Positions 16,720 to 25,427 of a DNA stretch of 64,000 bases are shown here, one piece after another. Position 1 is the first letter of the stretch, and every line of letters begins with the position of its first letter. This DNA comes from RYN-133 sp036497285 (GTDB lineage: Bacteria > Actinomycetota > Actinomycetes > Mycobacteriales > Jatrophihabitantaceae), in the NCBI GenBank assembly GCA_036497285.1, contig DASXJR010000027.1, forward strand, positions 34,220-98,219, written 5' to 3'. Both the position numbers and the translations under genes were made by a program. The notes under the pieces were generated by a model, which ran no database searches, was not told the DNA's origin, and was given only the letters and a program-made list of their open reading frames with translations.

Positions 16720-17517
16720 TCACGGCCGGGGGGTGACCAGCTCCCACGGGACCGTCAGCTCCGCATGCCGGGCGCGCGACGCGTCGACCGGTGCATCCAG
16801 GGCCCGGCAGGCGGCTGTCCACCGCTGCCGGGGACCGAACACCGACAGCGCCGCGGCTGCGTCCCACGCCCGGTCGAGGTTGGCGAGCAGAGCGTGGATC
16901 GGCTGCCCCGGGACGTTGTGGTGGATCAGCGCCTTGGGCAGCCGCTCCGCCAGTTCGGACGGGCGGGCGAGCGTCTCGAGCTTGCACGCCAGGGTGAGCG
17001 AGCGCGGCCCGTCCCGGTCGAGCAGCACCCACGCGCCGAGGCGGCCGATCTCGTCGCACGTCCCCTCGACCAGCAGACCACCGTCGGCGAGGTGCGCCCG
17101 CATCATGTCCCATGCCTCGAGCGCGGCCCGCTCGTCGTACTGTCGCAACACGTTCGCGGCGCGCACGAGAGCGGGCCGCAGCCCGGCGAGCTCGAAGCCG
17201 CCACGCGCGAAGGTCAGTCGCGGTGGATCGGCGGCGCTTTCAGCGGCGGCGACGCGGTCGGGATCGATCTCGACGCCGACCACGCGGACGTCCGGACGCA
17301 CCCTGGCCAGACGGCCCGCCAGCTCGACCGCAGTGACCGGCGTCGCGCCGTAACCGAGGTCGACCACGAGCGGATCAGGCGCCTGCCGCAGCCGGTTGCC
17401 GAGGGTCGCGGCGATCCAGTTGTCCATACGCCGCAGCCGATTCGGATTGGTCGTGCCTCGCGTCGGCAGGCCGAGCGCGCGGGCGCGGCCCGCGGCGAGA
17501 CGTGGCTGGCGGGGCAC
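16720..17517 (-). CDS. class I SAM-dependent methyltransferase
   Basis: Encodes 265 residues from GTG 17517. The SAM-binding loop is V-V-D-L-G-Y-G-A-T-P near residues 55-64, with an acidic V-E-I-D-P-D-R-V strand end and a C-terminal region specific to the group. The family methylates a small molecule or RNA; the target is not known. Only 24 bases separate its start from that of divergent murB. The M. tuberculosis region has a comparable methyltransferase near murB, as I recall, so this is likely a conserved neighbour. Confidence 0.8.
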   Translation of the reverse strand: MPRQPRLAAGRARALGLPTRGTTNPNRLRRMDNWIAATLGNRLRQAPDPLVVDLGYGATPVTAVELAGRLARVRPDVRVVGVEIDPDRVAAAESAADPPRLTFARGGFELAGLRPALVRAANVLRQYDERAALEAWDMMRAHLADGGLLVEGTCDEIGRLGAWVLLDRDGPRSLTLACKLETLARPSELAERLPKALIHHNVPGQPIHALLANLDRAWDAAAALSVFGPRQRWTAACRALDAPVDASRARHAELTVPWELVTPRP

Positions 17518-17541
17518 AGCCGCAGGGTAGCGTCGCTGCTC

Positions 17542-18528
17542 GTGCTGCTCTCCGATCTGACCACGCTGCGCCTCGGCGGGCCGGCCGCGCAGGTAGTGAC
17601 CGCGACGTCGGCCGGCGAGCTGGTCGACGCGGTGCGCACGGCCGACGAGGCGGGCGACCCCGTCCTCGTCGTGGGCGGGGGCAGCAACCTCGTGGTCGCC
17701 GACTCCGGCTGGCCGGGCGTGGTGGTGCTCGTCCGGTCGCTCGGCGTGACCCGCGACGGCGGTATGGTCACCGCCCAGGCCGGCGAGGTGTGGGACGACT
17801 TCGTCGCGCGCACGGTCGCCGAGGGTTGGTCCGGACTCGCGCCGATGTCCGGAATTCCGGGCCTCACCGGCGCGACGCCCGTCCAGAACGTCGGCGCGTA
17901 CGGCACCGAGGTCGCCGACACCATCACCGCGCTGCGGGTGTACGACCGCGCGACCGAGCGGGTCGAGGACTGGGATCCGCTGCGCTGCCAGTTCGGCTTC
18001 CGCACCAGCGCGCTCAAGCACACCGACCGCTACGTGGTACTCGCGGTCAGCTTCGCCCTGCCGGAGTCCGACCTCGCGCCGGTGCGCTATCTCGAGGTCG
18101 CGCGGCGGCTCGGCGTCGAACCGGGTTCGCGCGCGCCGTCCGCCCTGGTGCGCAAGACGGTGCTGGAACTGCGGCGTAGCAAGGGCATGCTGCTCGACCC
18201 GTCCGATCACGACACGTGGAGCGTGGGCTCGTTCTTCGTGAACCCGTTCGTGGCGCCGGACGCGGTGCCGGACGGCTGCCCGCACTGGGTCGTCGACGGG
18301 CAGATGAAGCTGTCGGCCGGGTGGCTGATCGAGAACGCCGGTTACGGCAAGGGCTACGGGACGGGCCGGGCCCGGGTGTCGACCAAGCATTCGCTCGCGC
18401 TGACGAACCGGGGCGGGGCGACGACGGCGGAACTGCTCGAGCTCGCCCGCGAGATTCGCGACGGCGTCGAGGCCAAGTACGGCGTCCGGCTGCGTCCCGA
18501 GGCGCACCTGACCGGCGTCACCCTCTGA
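17542..18528 (+). CDS. murB: UDP-N-acetylenolpyruvoylglucosamine reductase
   Basis: Encodes 328 residues from GTG 17542. It reduces UDP-GlcNAc-enolpyruvate to UDP-MurNAc in peptidoglycan synthesis, using FAD and NADPH in the cytosol. The FAD-domain signatures are V-V-G-G-G-S-N-L-V-V and G-L-A-P-M-S-G-I-P-G-L-T-G; the G-S-F-F-V-N-P-F motif holds the catalytic serine, and the C-terminal L-R-P-E-A-H-L carries the catalytic glutamate. The L-R-L-G-G-P start motif lies about ten residues after GTG, as in other actinobacterial MurB. A long open reading in the same frame extends upstream but is antisense to the methyltransferase. Confidence 0.95.
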   Translation: MLLSDLTTLRLGGPAAQVVTATSAGELVDAVRTADEAGDPVLVVGGGSNLVVADSGWPGVVVLVRSLGVTRDGGMVTAQAGEVWDDFVARTVAEGWSGLAPMSGIPGLTGATPVQNVGAYGTEVADTITALRVYDRATERVEDWDPLRCQFGFRTSALKHTDRYVVLAVSFALPESDLAPVRYLEVARRLGVEPGSRAPSALVRKTVLELRRSKGMLLDPSDHDTWSVGSFFVNPFVAPDAVPDGCPHWVVDGQMKLSAGWLIENAGYGKGYGTGRARVSTKHSLALTNRGGATTAELLELAREIRDGVEAKYGVRLRPEAHLTGVTL

Positions 18529-18533
18529 GCCAC

Positions 18534-18575
18534 TTTTGGCGGCACGCCGTCAAATAGGACGTCCTGCCGCCAAAA
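18534..18575. repeat. short palindromic repeat, family A copy 1
   Basis: TTTTGGCGG and CCGCCAAAA arms lie 24 bases apart, directly after murB and before the convergent SDR gene. The inner part is also partly palindromic (CCGTC / GACGTCC). Related copies lie at 40408-40447 and 58597-58642. It could act as a bidirectional terminator. Confidence 0.8.
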
Positions 18576-18583
18576 CCGGCACT

Positions 18584-19324
18584 TCAGGACGTGCGGTGCA
18601 CCTTGTACGGGGCGGCCTGGGCGATGGGCTTGACCACCAGCAGGTCGATGTTGACGTGTGCGGGCCGGGTCGCCGCGAACGTGATGCAGTCGGCGACGTC
18701 GTCGGCGGTGAGCGGGGCGTCGACGCCCGCGTAGACCTTGTCCGCCGCGGCCTGGTCGCCGCGGTAGCGCACGAGCGAGAACTCGTCGGTGCGCACCATC
18801 CCCGGCGCGATCTCGGTGACCCGGATCGGACGTCCGTTCAACTCCAGCCGCAGCGTCTCGACCAGCGCAGTGGTGCCGTGCTTGGCCGCGGTGTACCCGC
18901 CGCCGCCCTCGTACACGAGGTGTCCTGCGATCGAGCCTGTCACGAGCACGTGCCCGCCGCCGCCGGCTGACAGCGCCGGCAGCAGCGCCTGGGTCACCCG
19001 CAGCGCGCCGATCACGTTGCTCTCGTACATCGCCTGCCAATCCGCGGGATCGGCCTTCTCGACCGTTTCCGTGCCGATCGCACCGCCCGCGTTGTTCACC
19101 AGCACCGCGACGTCGTCGACCGTCGCCGCGAGAGCGGCAACCGAGGCGGGATCGGTGACGTCCAGGGTCACCGCGGTCACGTTCGGGACGGACTCGGCGA
19201 GCTCGTCGAGCCGGTCGCGGCGGCGCGCCGCCGCGAGCACCGAGAACCCCACTTTCGACAGCCGCCGCACCGTCGCAGCGCCGATGCCGCTCGACGCTCC
19301 CGTGACCACCGCAACTCCGCCCAT
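18584..19324 (-). CDS. short-chain dehydrogenase/reductase
   Basis: Encodes 246 residues of the classical SDR family. The cofactor motif is T-G-A-S-S-G-I-G, the structural motif N-N-A-G, and the catalytic Ser-Tyr-Lys set lies in V-T-G-S-I-A-G and Y-T-A-A-K. It is an oxidoreductase using NAD(P)H on an unknown alcohol or carbonyl. ATG 19324 places the first strand four residues in; an upstream in-frame ATG would add a short leader overlapping the mshA promoter region. It is divergent from mshA, as I recall for the M. tuberculosis Rv0484c-Rv0486 pair. Confidence 0.92.
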   Translation of the reverse strand: MGGVAVVTGASSGIGAATVRRLSKVGFSVLAAARRRDRLDELAESVPNVTAVTLDVTDPASVAALAATVDDVAVLVNNAGGAIGTETVEKADPADWQAMYESNVIGALRVTQALLPALSAGGGGHVLVTGSIAGHLVYEGGGGYTAAKHGTTALVETLRLELNGRPIRVTEIAPGMVRTDEFSLVRYRGDQAAADKVYAGVDAPLTADDVADCITFAATRPAHVNIDLLVVKPIAQAAPYKVHRTS

Positions 19325-19357
19325 GCCCCCATCCTGCCGCTCAGGCATGATCGAGGG

Positions 19358-20584
19358 GTGCGAGACATCCGCCGGGTCGCGATGCTCAGCGTCCACACCT
19401 CGCCCCTCGACCCACCGGGCGGCGGCGATGCCGGCGGCATGAACGTGTACATCGTCGAGACCGCCAAGCGGCTCGCCCAGCGCGACATCCTCGTGGAGAT
19501 CTTCACCCGCGCCACCCACAGCGAGCAGCCGCCCGCCGTCGAGCTGGCCGACGGGGTGATGGTGCGGCACGTTACCGCCGGGCCGTTCGAGGGCCTGGCG
19601 AAGGAGGATCTGCCCGCGCAGCTGTGTGCGTTCACCGCCGGTGTGCTGCGCACCGAGGCCTTCCACGATCCGGGGTGGTACGACCTCGTCCACTCCCACT
19701 ACTGGCTGTCCGGGCAGGTCGGCTGGCTGGTGCGGGACCGCTGGAACGTGCCGCTGGTGCACTCCGCGCACACCCTCGCCAAGGTGAAGAACACGCTGCT
19801 GGCCGAGGGCGACGCGCCCGAACCGCGCGCCCGCGTGATCGGTGAGGAGCAGGTGATCGCGGAGGCCGACCGGCTCGTCGCGTTCACCCCCGAAGAGGCC
19901 CACCAGCTGATCGACCTCTACGGCGCCGACCCCGAGCGCGTGCGTACGGTCGCGCCCGGTGTCGATCTGGACGTGTTCCGTCCCGGCGACCGCGACGCGG
20001 CCCGCCGGCAGCTCGGCTTCGCCCCCGACGTCCCGCTGCTGCTGTTCGTCGGCCGCATCCAGCCGCTGAAGGCGCCGGACGTCTTGCTCCGGGCGGCCGC
20101 ACGGCTGCGCTCCGACGGCCCCCTGCAAGTCGCGATCGTGGGCGGGCCGAGCGGGTCCGGGCTCGCCACCCCGCAGTGGCTCGACGACCTCGCGGGCGCG
20201 CTCGACCTCGGCGACACCGTCCGCTTCGTGCCGCCCGTGCCGCCGGTGATGCTGCGCGAGTACTACCGCGCCGCCGATCTCACCGTCGTCCCCAGCTACA
20301 ACGAGTCGTTCGGGCTGGTCGCGCTGGAATCCCAGGCCTGCGGCACGCCGGTGGTCGCCGCGGCGGTCGGCGGGCTGCCGACAGCGGTGGCGAACGGGAC
20401 GTCCGGGGTGCTGGTCGACGGCCACGATCCCGACCAGTGGGCCAAGGTGCTGGCCGAGGTGCTCGGCAATCCCGGCGAGCTGGCCCGGCTGCGCGACAAC
20501 GCCCGGGCGCACGCCGAGACCTTCTCGTGGGAACGCACGACGAGCGAACTCGTCCGCACCTACGAAGAGGCGTCCGGTCGATGA
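19358..20584 (+). CDS. mshA: D-inositol-3-phosphate glycosyltransferase MshA
   Basis: Encodes 408 residues. MshA transfers GlcNAc from UDP-GlcNAc to 1L-myo-inositol 1-phosphate, the first step of mycothiol synthesis. It is a GT-B family 4 enzyme with the N-terminal signature H-T-S-P-L-D-P-P-G-G-G-D-A-G-G-M-N-V-Y, a K-V-K-N-T-L loop and the C-terminal E-S-F-G-L-V-A-L-E-S-Q-A-C-G motif (E-x7-E). The N-terminal G-D-A-G-G-M-N is diagnostic of MshA. Start GTG 19358. Its stop overlaps the next gene by 4 bases, and the operon probably continues to regX3. Confidence 0.95.
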   Translation: MRDIRRVAMLSVHTSPLDPPGGGDAGGMNVYIVETAKRLAQRDILVEIFTRATHSEQPPAVELADGVMVRHVTAGPFEGLAKEDLPAQLCAFTAGVLRTEAFHDPGWYDLVHSHYWLSGQVGWLVRDRWNVPLVHSAHTLAKVKNTLLAEGDAPEPRARVIGEEQVIAEADRLVAFTPEEAHQLIDLYGADPERVRTVAPGVDLDVFRPGDRDAARRQLGFAPDVPLLLFVGRIQPLKAPDVLLRAAARLRSDGPLQVAIVGGPSGSGLATPQWLDDLAGALDLGDTVRFVPPVPPVMLREYYRAADLTVVPSYNESFGLVALESQACGTPVVAAAVGGLPTAVANGTSGVLVDGHDPDQWAKVLAEVLGNPGELARLRDNARAHAETFSWERTTSELVRTYEEASGR

Positions 20585-21066
20585 CCGGCCCCGCCGAGAT
20601 CATCCAGGCGACCCTCGGCGACCTGGACCTCGACTACGAGCGCCCCGCCGAAGACCGCTTCGTGGTCGCGCTGCCGGGGGAGAAGCGGCTGAAGACCGCG
20701 TGCTGGCTGGTGATCGGCGCGCACGCGCTCGAGATCCAGGCGTTCGTCATGCGCAAGCCGGACGAGAATCATGCAGCGGTCTACGAGTACCTGCTGCAGC
20801 GCAACGTCCGCACCTATGCGGTCTCGTGGGCGATCGACAGCATGGGCGACGTGTACCTGGCCGGACGGATCCCGCTCGCCGCGGTGTCGCCGGACGAGAT
20901 CGATCGGGTGCTCGGCTGCGTCCTCGAATACGCGGACGGGACGTTCAACGCGCTGCTGGAGCTGGGTTTCGGTTCGTCCATCAAGCGCGAATGGGCCTGG
21001 CGGGTCAAGAACAACGAGTCGCTGGCCAACCTGCAGGCCTTCCGGGACTTCGCGCAGCGCCCCTGA
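20581..21066 (+). CDS. YbjN-domain protein
   Basis: Encodes 161 residues with the YbjN domain fold (I-Q-A-T-L-G-D-L-D-L-D-Y-E early, then V-Y-E-Y-L-L-Q-R-N and F-N-A-L-L-E-L-G-F-G near the end). YbjN proteins resemble type III secretion chaperones and are of unclear function; in Actinobacteria one sits after mshA, corresponding by recollection to Rv0487. The ATG overlaps the mshA stop (ATGA), a sign of coupling. It may support mycothiol- or phosphate-related regulation, but that is not established. Confidence 0.85.
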   Translation: MTGPAEIIQATLGDLDLDYERPAEDRFVVALPGEKRLKTACWLVIGAHALEIQAFVMRKPDENHAAVYEYLLQRNVRTYAVSWAIDSMGDVYLAGRIPLAAVSPDEIDRVLGCVLEYADGTFNALLELGFGSSIKREWAWRVKNNESLANLQAFRDFAQRP

Positions 21067-21080
21067 GCGCACTCGGCACA

Positions 21081-21833
21081 ATGGAGCCCGTGCCGACACT
21101 GATCCTGCTCCGCCACGGCGAGAGCGACTGGAACCAGAAGAACCTCTTCACCGGCTGGGTGGACGTCGATCTGACCGCCAAGGGCGAGGCCGAGGCACGC
21201 CGGGGTGGTGAACTGATCCACGAGGCCGGCCTGCTGCCGGATATCGTGCACACCTCGTTGCTGCGCCGCGCGATCCGCACCGCGAACATCTCGCTGGACG
21301 TGATCGATCGGCACTGGCTCGACGTGAAGCGGTCGTGGCGGCTCAACGAACGGCACTACGGCGCGCTGCAGGGCAAGGACAAGGCCGCGGTACGCGACGA
21401 GTTCGGCGACGAGCAGTTCATGCTGTGGCGCCGCTCGTACGACCAGCCGCCGCCCCCGCTCGCCGCCGACGACGAGTTCAGCCAGGTGAGCGACGCGCGC
21501 TACGCCAACCTGCTCGAGTCGGTGCCGCGCACCGAGTGCCTCAAGGACGTCGTCCTGCGGCTGTTGCCGTACTGGTACGACGCGATCGTCCCCGACCTGC
21601 GGCTCGGACGGACGGTGCTCGTCGCGGCACACGGCAACTCGCTGCGCGGGCTGGTCAAGCATCTGGACGGGCTGACGGACGACGAGGTCGTCTCGCTGAA
21701 CATCCCGACCGGCATCCCGCTGCGCTACGAACTGGACGCGACGACGCTGATGCCGACCGCGCCGGGGCAGTACCTCGATCCCGACGCGGCCGCCGAAGCA
21801 ATCGAGGCGGTCGCCAATCAAGGCAAGAAGTAG
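21081..21833 (+). CDS. gpmA: 2,3-bisphosphoglycerate-dependent phosphoglycerate mutase
   Basis: Encodes 250 residues. The glycolytic enzyme interconverts 3- and 2-phosphoglycerate through a phosphohistidine: L-I-L-L-R-H-G-E-S-D-W-N with His12 as the phosphate acceptor, and the second histidine in V-A-A-H-G-N-S-L-R. The R-H-Y-G-A-L-Q-G-K motif is that of true mutases rather than general phosphatases. Start ATG 21081. Downstream in the same direction lie senX3 and regX3, an arrangement conserved in Actinobacteria. Confidence 0.95.
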   Translation: MEPVPTLILLRHGESDWNQKNLFTGWVDVDLTAKGEAEARRGGELIHEAGLLPDIVHTSLLRRAIRTANISLDVIDRHWLDVKRSWRLNERHYGALQGKDKAAVRDEFGDEQFMLWRRSYDQPPPPLAADDEFSQVSDARYANLLESVPRTECLKDVVLRLLPYWYDAIVPDLRLGRTVLVAAHGNSLRGLVKHLDGLTDDEVVSLNIPTGIPLRYELDATTLMPTAPGQYLDPDAAAEAIEAVANQGKK

Positions 21834-21880
21834 GCGCTCTCCGTCAGCGCGAGTTCGATCGGGAAACTAGCATTCACACC

Positions 21881-23092
21881 GTGCTCATCGCGGCCGTCGT
21901 GCTCGGCAGCGTCGCCGTCGGTCTCGGCGTCGCCGCGTTCGTGGTCATGACGCGGCGCCCGGCGTCGCCGACCCCTCCGCCGCGGCCTCGTCCGGTCTAC
22001 TCGTCGGCGCAACCGCTGTCATCGCTGGTCGTCGAGGCGCTCGACCAGGGCGTGATCGTTCTCGACGCCGAGGACCGGGTGGTGCTGCTCAACCCGGCCG
22101 CCCGCGCCATGAACATCGTGGACACCGACCGGCTGACGTTCCCCGACCTGGCCGAGCTCGCCGACCGGGCCCGAGACACGAGCAGCCACCAGTCGCGCAC
22201 CGTGGAACTGCCGATCGGCCGGCTCGGTCGCGAGCCGATCGCCCTGGCCGTGGAGGCTGTGCCGCTCGAGGTCGAGGACCGGCGGGTGGGCGCGGTCGGG
22301 CTGTTGCTGACGGACATGAGCGAGCAGCGACGCCTCGAGGCCGTGCGCCGCGACTTCGTCGCCAACGTGTCGCACGAGCTCAAGACGCCGGTCGGCGCCC
22401 TCACCCTGCTCGCCGAGGCGGTGCAGGAAGCCGCGGACGATCCTGGCGCGGTCGCCCGGTTCTCGTCCCGGATGCAGCACGAGAGCACTCGCCTCGCCCG
22501 GCTCGTCCAGGAGTTGATGGAACTCTCCCGCGTGCAGGGCGCCGACCCGATGCCGGGTGCGGCCGCGGTCGAGGTGGCCCGGCTGCTGCTCGAGGCCGCC
22601 GACCGGGTGCGGCTGGCCGCCGAGCAGCGCGACATCGCGGTCGAGGTGAGGATGCGCGACGACGATCTGCTCGTGCGCGGCAACGAGAGCCAGCTGATCA
22701 CCGCGGTGTCGAACCTGGTCGACAACGCCGTGGCCTACAGCCCGGCCGGGACGAAGGTGCTGGTGGCAGCGGTCACGAGCAGCGACCACCAGGCCCGTCC
22801 GACAGTCGACATCTCGGTGACCGACCAGGGCCTCGGCATCGCCGAAGGCGACCTCGACCGGATCTTCGAGCGGTTCTACCGGGTCGACCCGGCCCGGTCA
22901 CGAGCCACCGGCGGCACCGGGCTGGGCCTGGCTATCGTCAAGAACATCGTCACCAACCACCTCGGGACGGTTGCGGTGCAGAGCACAGTCGGTCAAGGGT
23001 CGACGTTCACCATCCGGCTACCTCGTGTTCATTCGCTTGCGGGACAGTCCACACCAGAGCCGGTCAGGTCCGGGGAAGGACACCGCCCATGA
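21881..23092 (+). CDS. senX3: sensor histidine kinase SenX3
   Basis: Encodes 403 residues from GTG 21881. There is one N-terminal membrane helix (residues 2-23), a proline-rich linker, a PAS-like domain (about 45-150), then the kinase core: His165 in F-V-A-N-V-S-H-E-L-K-T-P, an N-box N-L-V-D-N-A-V-A-Y-S-P and G-boxes D-Q-G-L-G-I-A and G-G-T-G-L-G-L-A-I-V-K-N. By family it senses low phosphate, through PhoU and the Pst transporter, and phosphorylates RegX3. Its stop overlaps the regX3 start by 4 bases. No Pst genes are in the window. Confidence 0.92.
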   Translation: MLIAAVVLGSVAVGLGVAAFVVMTRRPASPTPPPRPRPVYSSAQPLSSLVVEALDQGVIVLDAEDRVVLLNPAARAMNIVDTDRLTFPDLAELADRARDTSSHQSRTVELPIGRLGREPIALAVEAVPLEVEDRRVGAVGLLLTDMSEQRRLEAVRRDFVANVSHELKTPVGALTLLAEAVQEAADDPGAVARFSSRMQHESTRLARLVQELMELSRVQGADPMPGAAAVEVARLLLEAADRVRLAAEQRDIAVEVRMRDDDLLVRGNESQLITAVSNLVDNAVAYSPAGTKVLVAAVTSSDHQARPTVDISVTDQGLGIAEGDLDRIFERFYRVDPARSRATGGTGLGLAIVKNIVTNHLGTVAVQSTVGQGSTFTIRLPRVHSLAGQSTPEPVRSGEGHRP

Positions 23093-23769
23093 CACGCGTA
23101 TTGGTCGTCGAGGACGAGGAGTCGTTCTCCGATGCCCTCTCCTACATGCTCCGGCGGGAGGGGTACGAGGTCGAGGTCGCCGAGACCGGTCCGCAGGCGC
23201 TCAGCAGCTTCGACCGCACCGGTGCCGACCTCGTGCTGCTCGACCTGATGCTGCCCGGTCTGTCCGGGACGGAGGTGTGCCGCGAGCTGCGCAACCGGTC
23301 CAAGGTGCCGATCATCATGGTCACCGCGCGCGACACCGAGGTGGACAAGGTCGTCGGTCTGGAACTGGGCGCGGACGACTATGTCACCAAGCCGTTCTCG
23401 TCCCGCGAGCTCATCGCCCGGGTTCGGGCAGTGCTGCGTCGCGGTGGTGAGGCGGACGAGCTCCTCACCAACATCGTCGAGGCGGGCCCGGTGCGCATGG
23501 ACGTCGAGCGGCACACCGTGTCCGTCGACAGCCGGCAGGTGAACATGCCGCTCAAGGAGTTCGACCTGCTCGAGCTGCTGCTGCGCAACGCCGGCCGGGT
23601 GCTCACCCGCGGTCAGCTCATCGACCGGGTTTGGGGTTCGGACTACGTCGGCGACACGAAGACCCTCGACGTGCACGTCAAGCGGCTGCGGGCCAAGGTC
23701 GAGCCCGACCCGGGCAACCCGAAGTATCTGGTCACCGTGCGCGGACTCGGCTACAAGTTCGAGGTCTGA
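23089..23769 (+). CDS. regX3: response regulator RegX3
   Basis: Encodes 226 residues: an N-terminal receiver domain with Asp52 (L-V-L-L-D-L-M-L-P-G), the K-P-F motif at its end, and a C-terminal OmpR-type winged helix (V-K-R-L-R-A-K-V ... V-R-G-L-G-Y-K-F). By family it is activated by SenX3 on phosphate starvation and turns on phosphate uptake and related genes. The start overlaps the senX3 stop by 4 bases, so the pair is translationally coupled. A phosphatase gene follows. Confidence 0.93.
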   Translation: MTRVLVVEDEESFSDALSYMLRREGYEVEVAETGPQALSSFDRTGADLVLLDLMLPGLSGTEVCRELRNRSKVPIIMVTARDTEVDKVVGLELGADDYVTKPFSSRELIARVRAVLRRGGEADELLTNIVEAGPVRMDVERHTVSVDSRQVNMPLKEFDLLELLLRNAGRVLTRGQLIDRVWGSDYVGDTKTLDVHVKRLRAKVEPDPGNPKYLVTVRGLGYKFEV

Positions 23770-23797
23770 CACCGCCCGGTCTGGGTACGACGACTTC

Positions 23798-24523
23798 GTG
23801 GGGTGCTCCGAACTCGTCCTTGTCCGCCATGGTGAGAGCGTCGGCAACGTAGCTCGCGAGCAGGCCGAACTCGGTCGCGCCGAGGTCATCGAGATCGAAT
23901 GGCGCGACGCCGACGTCCCGCTGTCGGAGCACGGAAAGGCCCAGGCCGACGCGCTCGGCCGCTGGCTCGCCGAGCACCGGGTCGACCGAGTGATCAGCTC
24001 GCCGTACCTGCGGGCCCGCGACACGCTCACCCGGGCCCTCGCGGCCGCCGGACGGCCCGACGAGATCGTCCTCGACGAGCGGTTGCGCGACCGCGAACTC
24101 GGGGTGCTCGACCGGCTCACCTCGTGGGGGCTGGCAGCGCGGTTCCCGGACGAGGCGGCACGCAAGCGCGACCTCGGCAAGTTGTTCTACCGGCCGCCCG
24201 GCGGCGAGAGCTGGGCCGACATCGCGCTGCGGGTGCGCTCGTTCCTGCACGATCTCGACGACGCCGACATGAGCGGGACCGTCCTGGTCGGCACCCACGA
24301 CGCGGTGATCTTCGTCTTCCGCTACGTGATCGAGGGCATGGACGAGAAGGGACTGCTCGAGCTCGCCACGCACGCCGTGGTACCGAACGCGTCGGTCAGC
24401 CGGTTCGTCCGCGATCCGGACGGGCCATGGCAGGTGGCCGAGTTCGGCGCCGTCGACCACCTGCACGACCAGGGAATCGAACCGACCCACCATGGGACCG
24501 CCGTCGATGACCACCGGTCCTGA
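23798..24523 (+). CDS. histidine phosphatase family protein
   Basis: Encodes 241 residues from GTG 23798. The phosphohistidine motif is V-L-V-R-H-G-E-S-V-G-N-V near the start, with the second histidine in V-G-T-H-D-A-V-I. The S-S-P-Y-L-R-A-R-D-T segment is that of the phosphoglycerate-mutase-like phosphatases. The substrate is unknown. It follows regX3 after 28 bases and is likely in the same operon. Its end overlaps the NnrD gene start by 17 to 32 bases. Confidence 0.88.
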   Translation: MGCSELVLVRHGESVGNVAREQAELGRAEVIEIEWRDADVPLSEHGKAQADALGRWLAEHRVDRVISSPYLRARDTLTRALAAAGRPDEIVLDERLRDRELGVLDRLTSWGLAARFPDEAARKRDLGKLFYRPPGGESWADIALRVRSFLHDLDDADMSGTVLVGTHDAVIFVFRYVIEGMDEKGLLELATHAVVPNASVSRFVRDPDGPWQVAEFGAVDHLHDQGIEPTHHGTAVDDHRS

Positions 24524-25364
24524 GCTCGTCACCGCAGCCCTGCTGCGGACGTGGCCGCTGCCCGAGCCGCAACCTGGCAAGCGCGGCCGCGGCCAGGTGC
24601 TGGTCGTGGGCGGCAGCCCGAGCACGCCGGGTGCGGCCATGCTCGCCGGCGTCGCCGCCCTGCGGGTCGGCGCGGGTGTGCTCGGCCTCGCCGTCGCCGC
24701 ATCGGTGAGCGGACCTGTCGCCGCAGCCGTTCCCGAGTCGTCGGTGCTGGGGCTGCCGGAGCTCGACGGCGGCACCCCGAACGGCCGCCTCGCCGACCGC
24801 GTCGCCGGGTGCGCGGCCGTCCTCGTCGGCCCGGGCATCGACGGGCCGGGGGTTGCGCGTGATCTGCTCGACCGGGTGGTCGATCACGCGCCGCCGGACG
24901 CGCCGCTCGTACTCGACGCGTTCGCGCTCGGCGTGCTGCCGGGCTCGCCCAGCGTCGACGCCGTCCGGGGTCGGTGCGTACTGACCCCGAACAGCAGCGA
25001 GGCCGACCGGCTGCTCGACGGCATCGACGACGACGCGGACCAGGCGCAGACTGCCGCGCAGATCGCAGGGAAGTACGAGGCCGTCGTCAGCTACCGCGCC
25101 GCGGTCGCGACCCCGGACGGTCGCACCTGGTCGGTCCCGGCGGGGCACGCGGGCCTCGGCACCTCGGGAAGCGGGGACGTGCTCGCCGGCGCGATCACCG
25201 GGCTGCTCGCCCGCGGTGCGGACGCTGCGCAGGCGGCCTGTTGGGGCACGTACCTGCACGCAATCGCAGGTGATCGGCTGGCCGCGCGGGTCGGCCGGCT
25301 CGGGTTCCTCGCCCGCGACCTGGTCGACCAACTGCCGGTCGTCTTGACGGAGACCGAAGCCTGA
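24507..25364 (+). CDS. nnrD: ADP-dependent NAD(P)H-hydrate dehydratase
   Basis: Encodes 285 residues from ATG 24507; an alternative ATG at 24492 would add five residues. It belongs to the ribokinase-like YjeF C-terminal group, which uses ADP to repair hydrated, inactive NADH and NADPH. The signature loop G-T-S-G-S-G-D-V-L-A-G holds the catalytic aspartate, and V-L-T-P-N-S-S-E-A-D and G-R-G-Q-V-L-V-V-G-G support the match. The epimerase domain (NnrE) is not fused here. Both candidate starts overlap the preceding phosphatase gene slightly. Confidence 0.9.
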   Translation: MTTGPELVTAALLRTWPLPEPQPGKRGRGQVLVVGGSPSTPGAAMLAGVAALRVGAGVLGLAVAASVSGPVAAAVPESSVLGLPELDGGTPNGRLADRVAGCAAVLVGPGIDGPGVARDLLDRVVDHAPPDAPLVLDAFALGVLPGSPSVDAVRGRCVLTPNSSEADRLLDGIDDDADQAQTAAQIAGKYEAVVSYRAAVATPDGRTWSVPAGHAGLGTSGSGDVLAGAITGLLARGADAAQAACWGTYLHAIAGDRLAARVGRLGFLARDLVDQLPVVLTETEA

Positions 25365-25427
25365 ACACCCGATGACACAGCCCGCGCTGCTGTTCGCGGC
25401 GCCGGGTCGTCATTTAGGGTGCGGGCC

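Noticed and set aside
16720..18507. Long minus-strand frame covering murB
   Set aside because: Only the part up to 17517 encodes the methyltransferase; the rest is antisense to murB, with composition (Arg, His, Ala) of a shadow frame.
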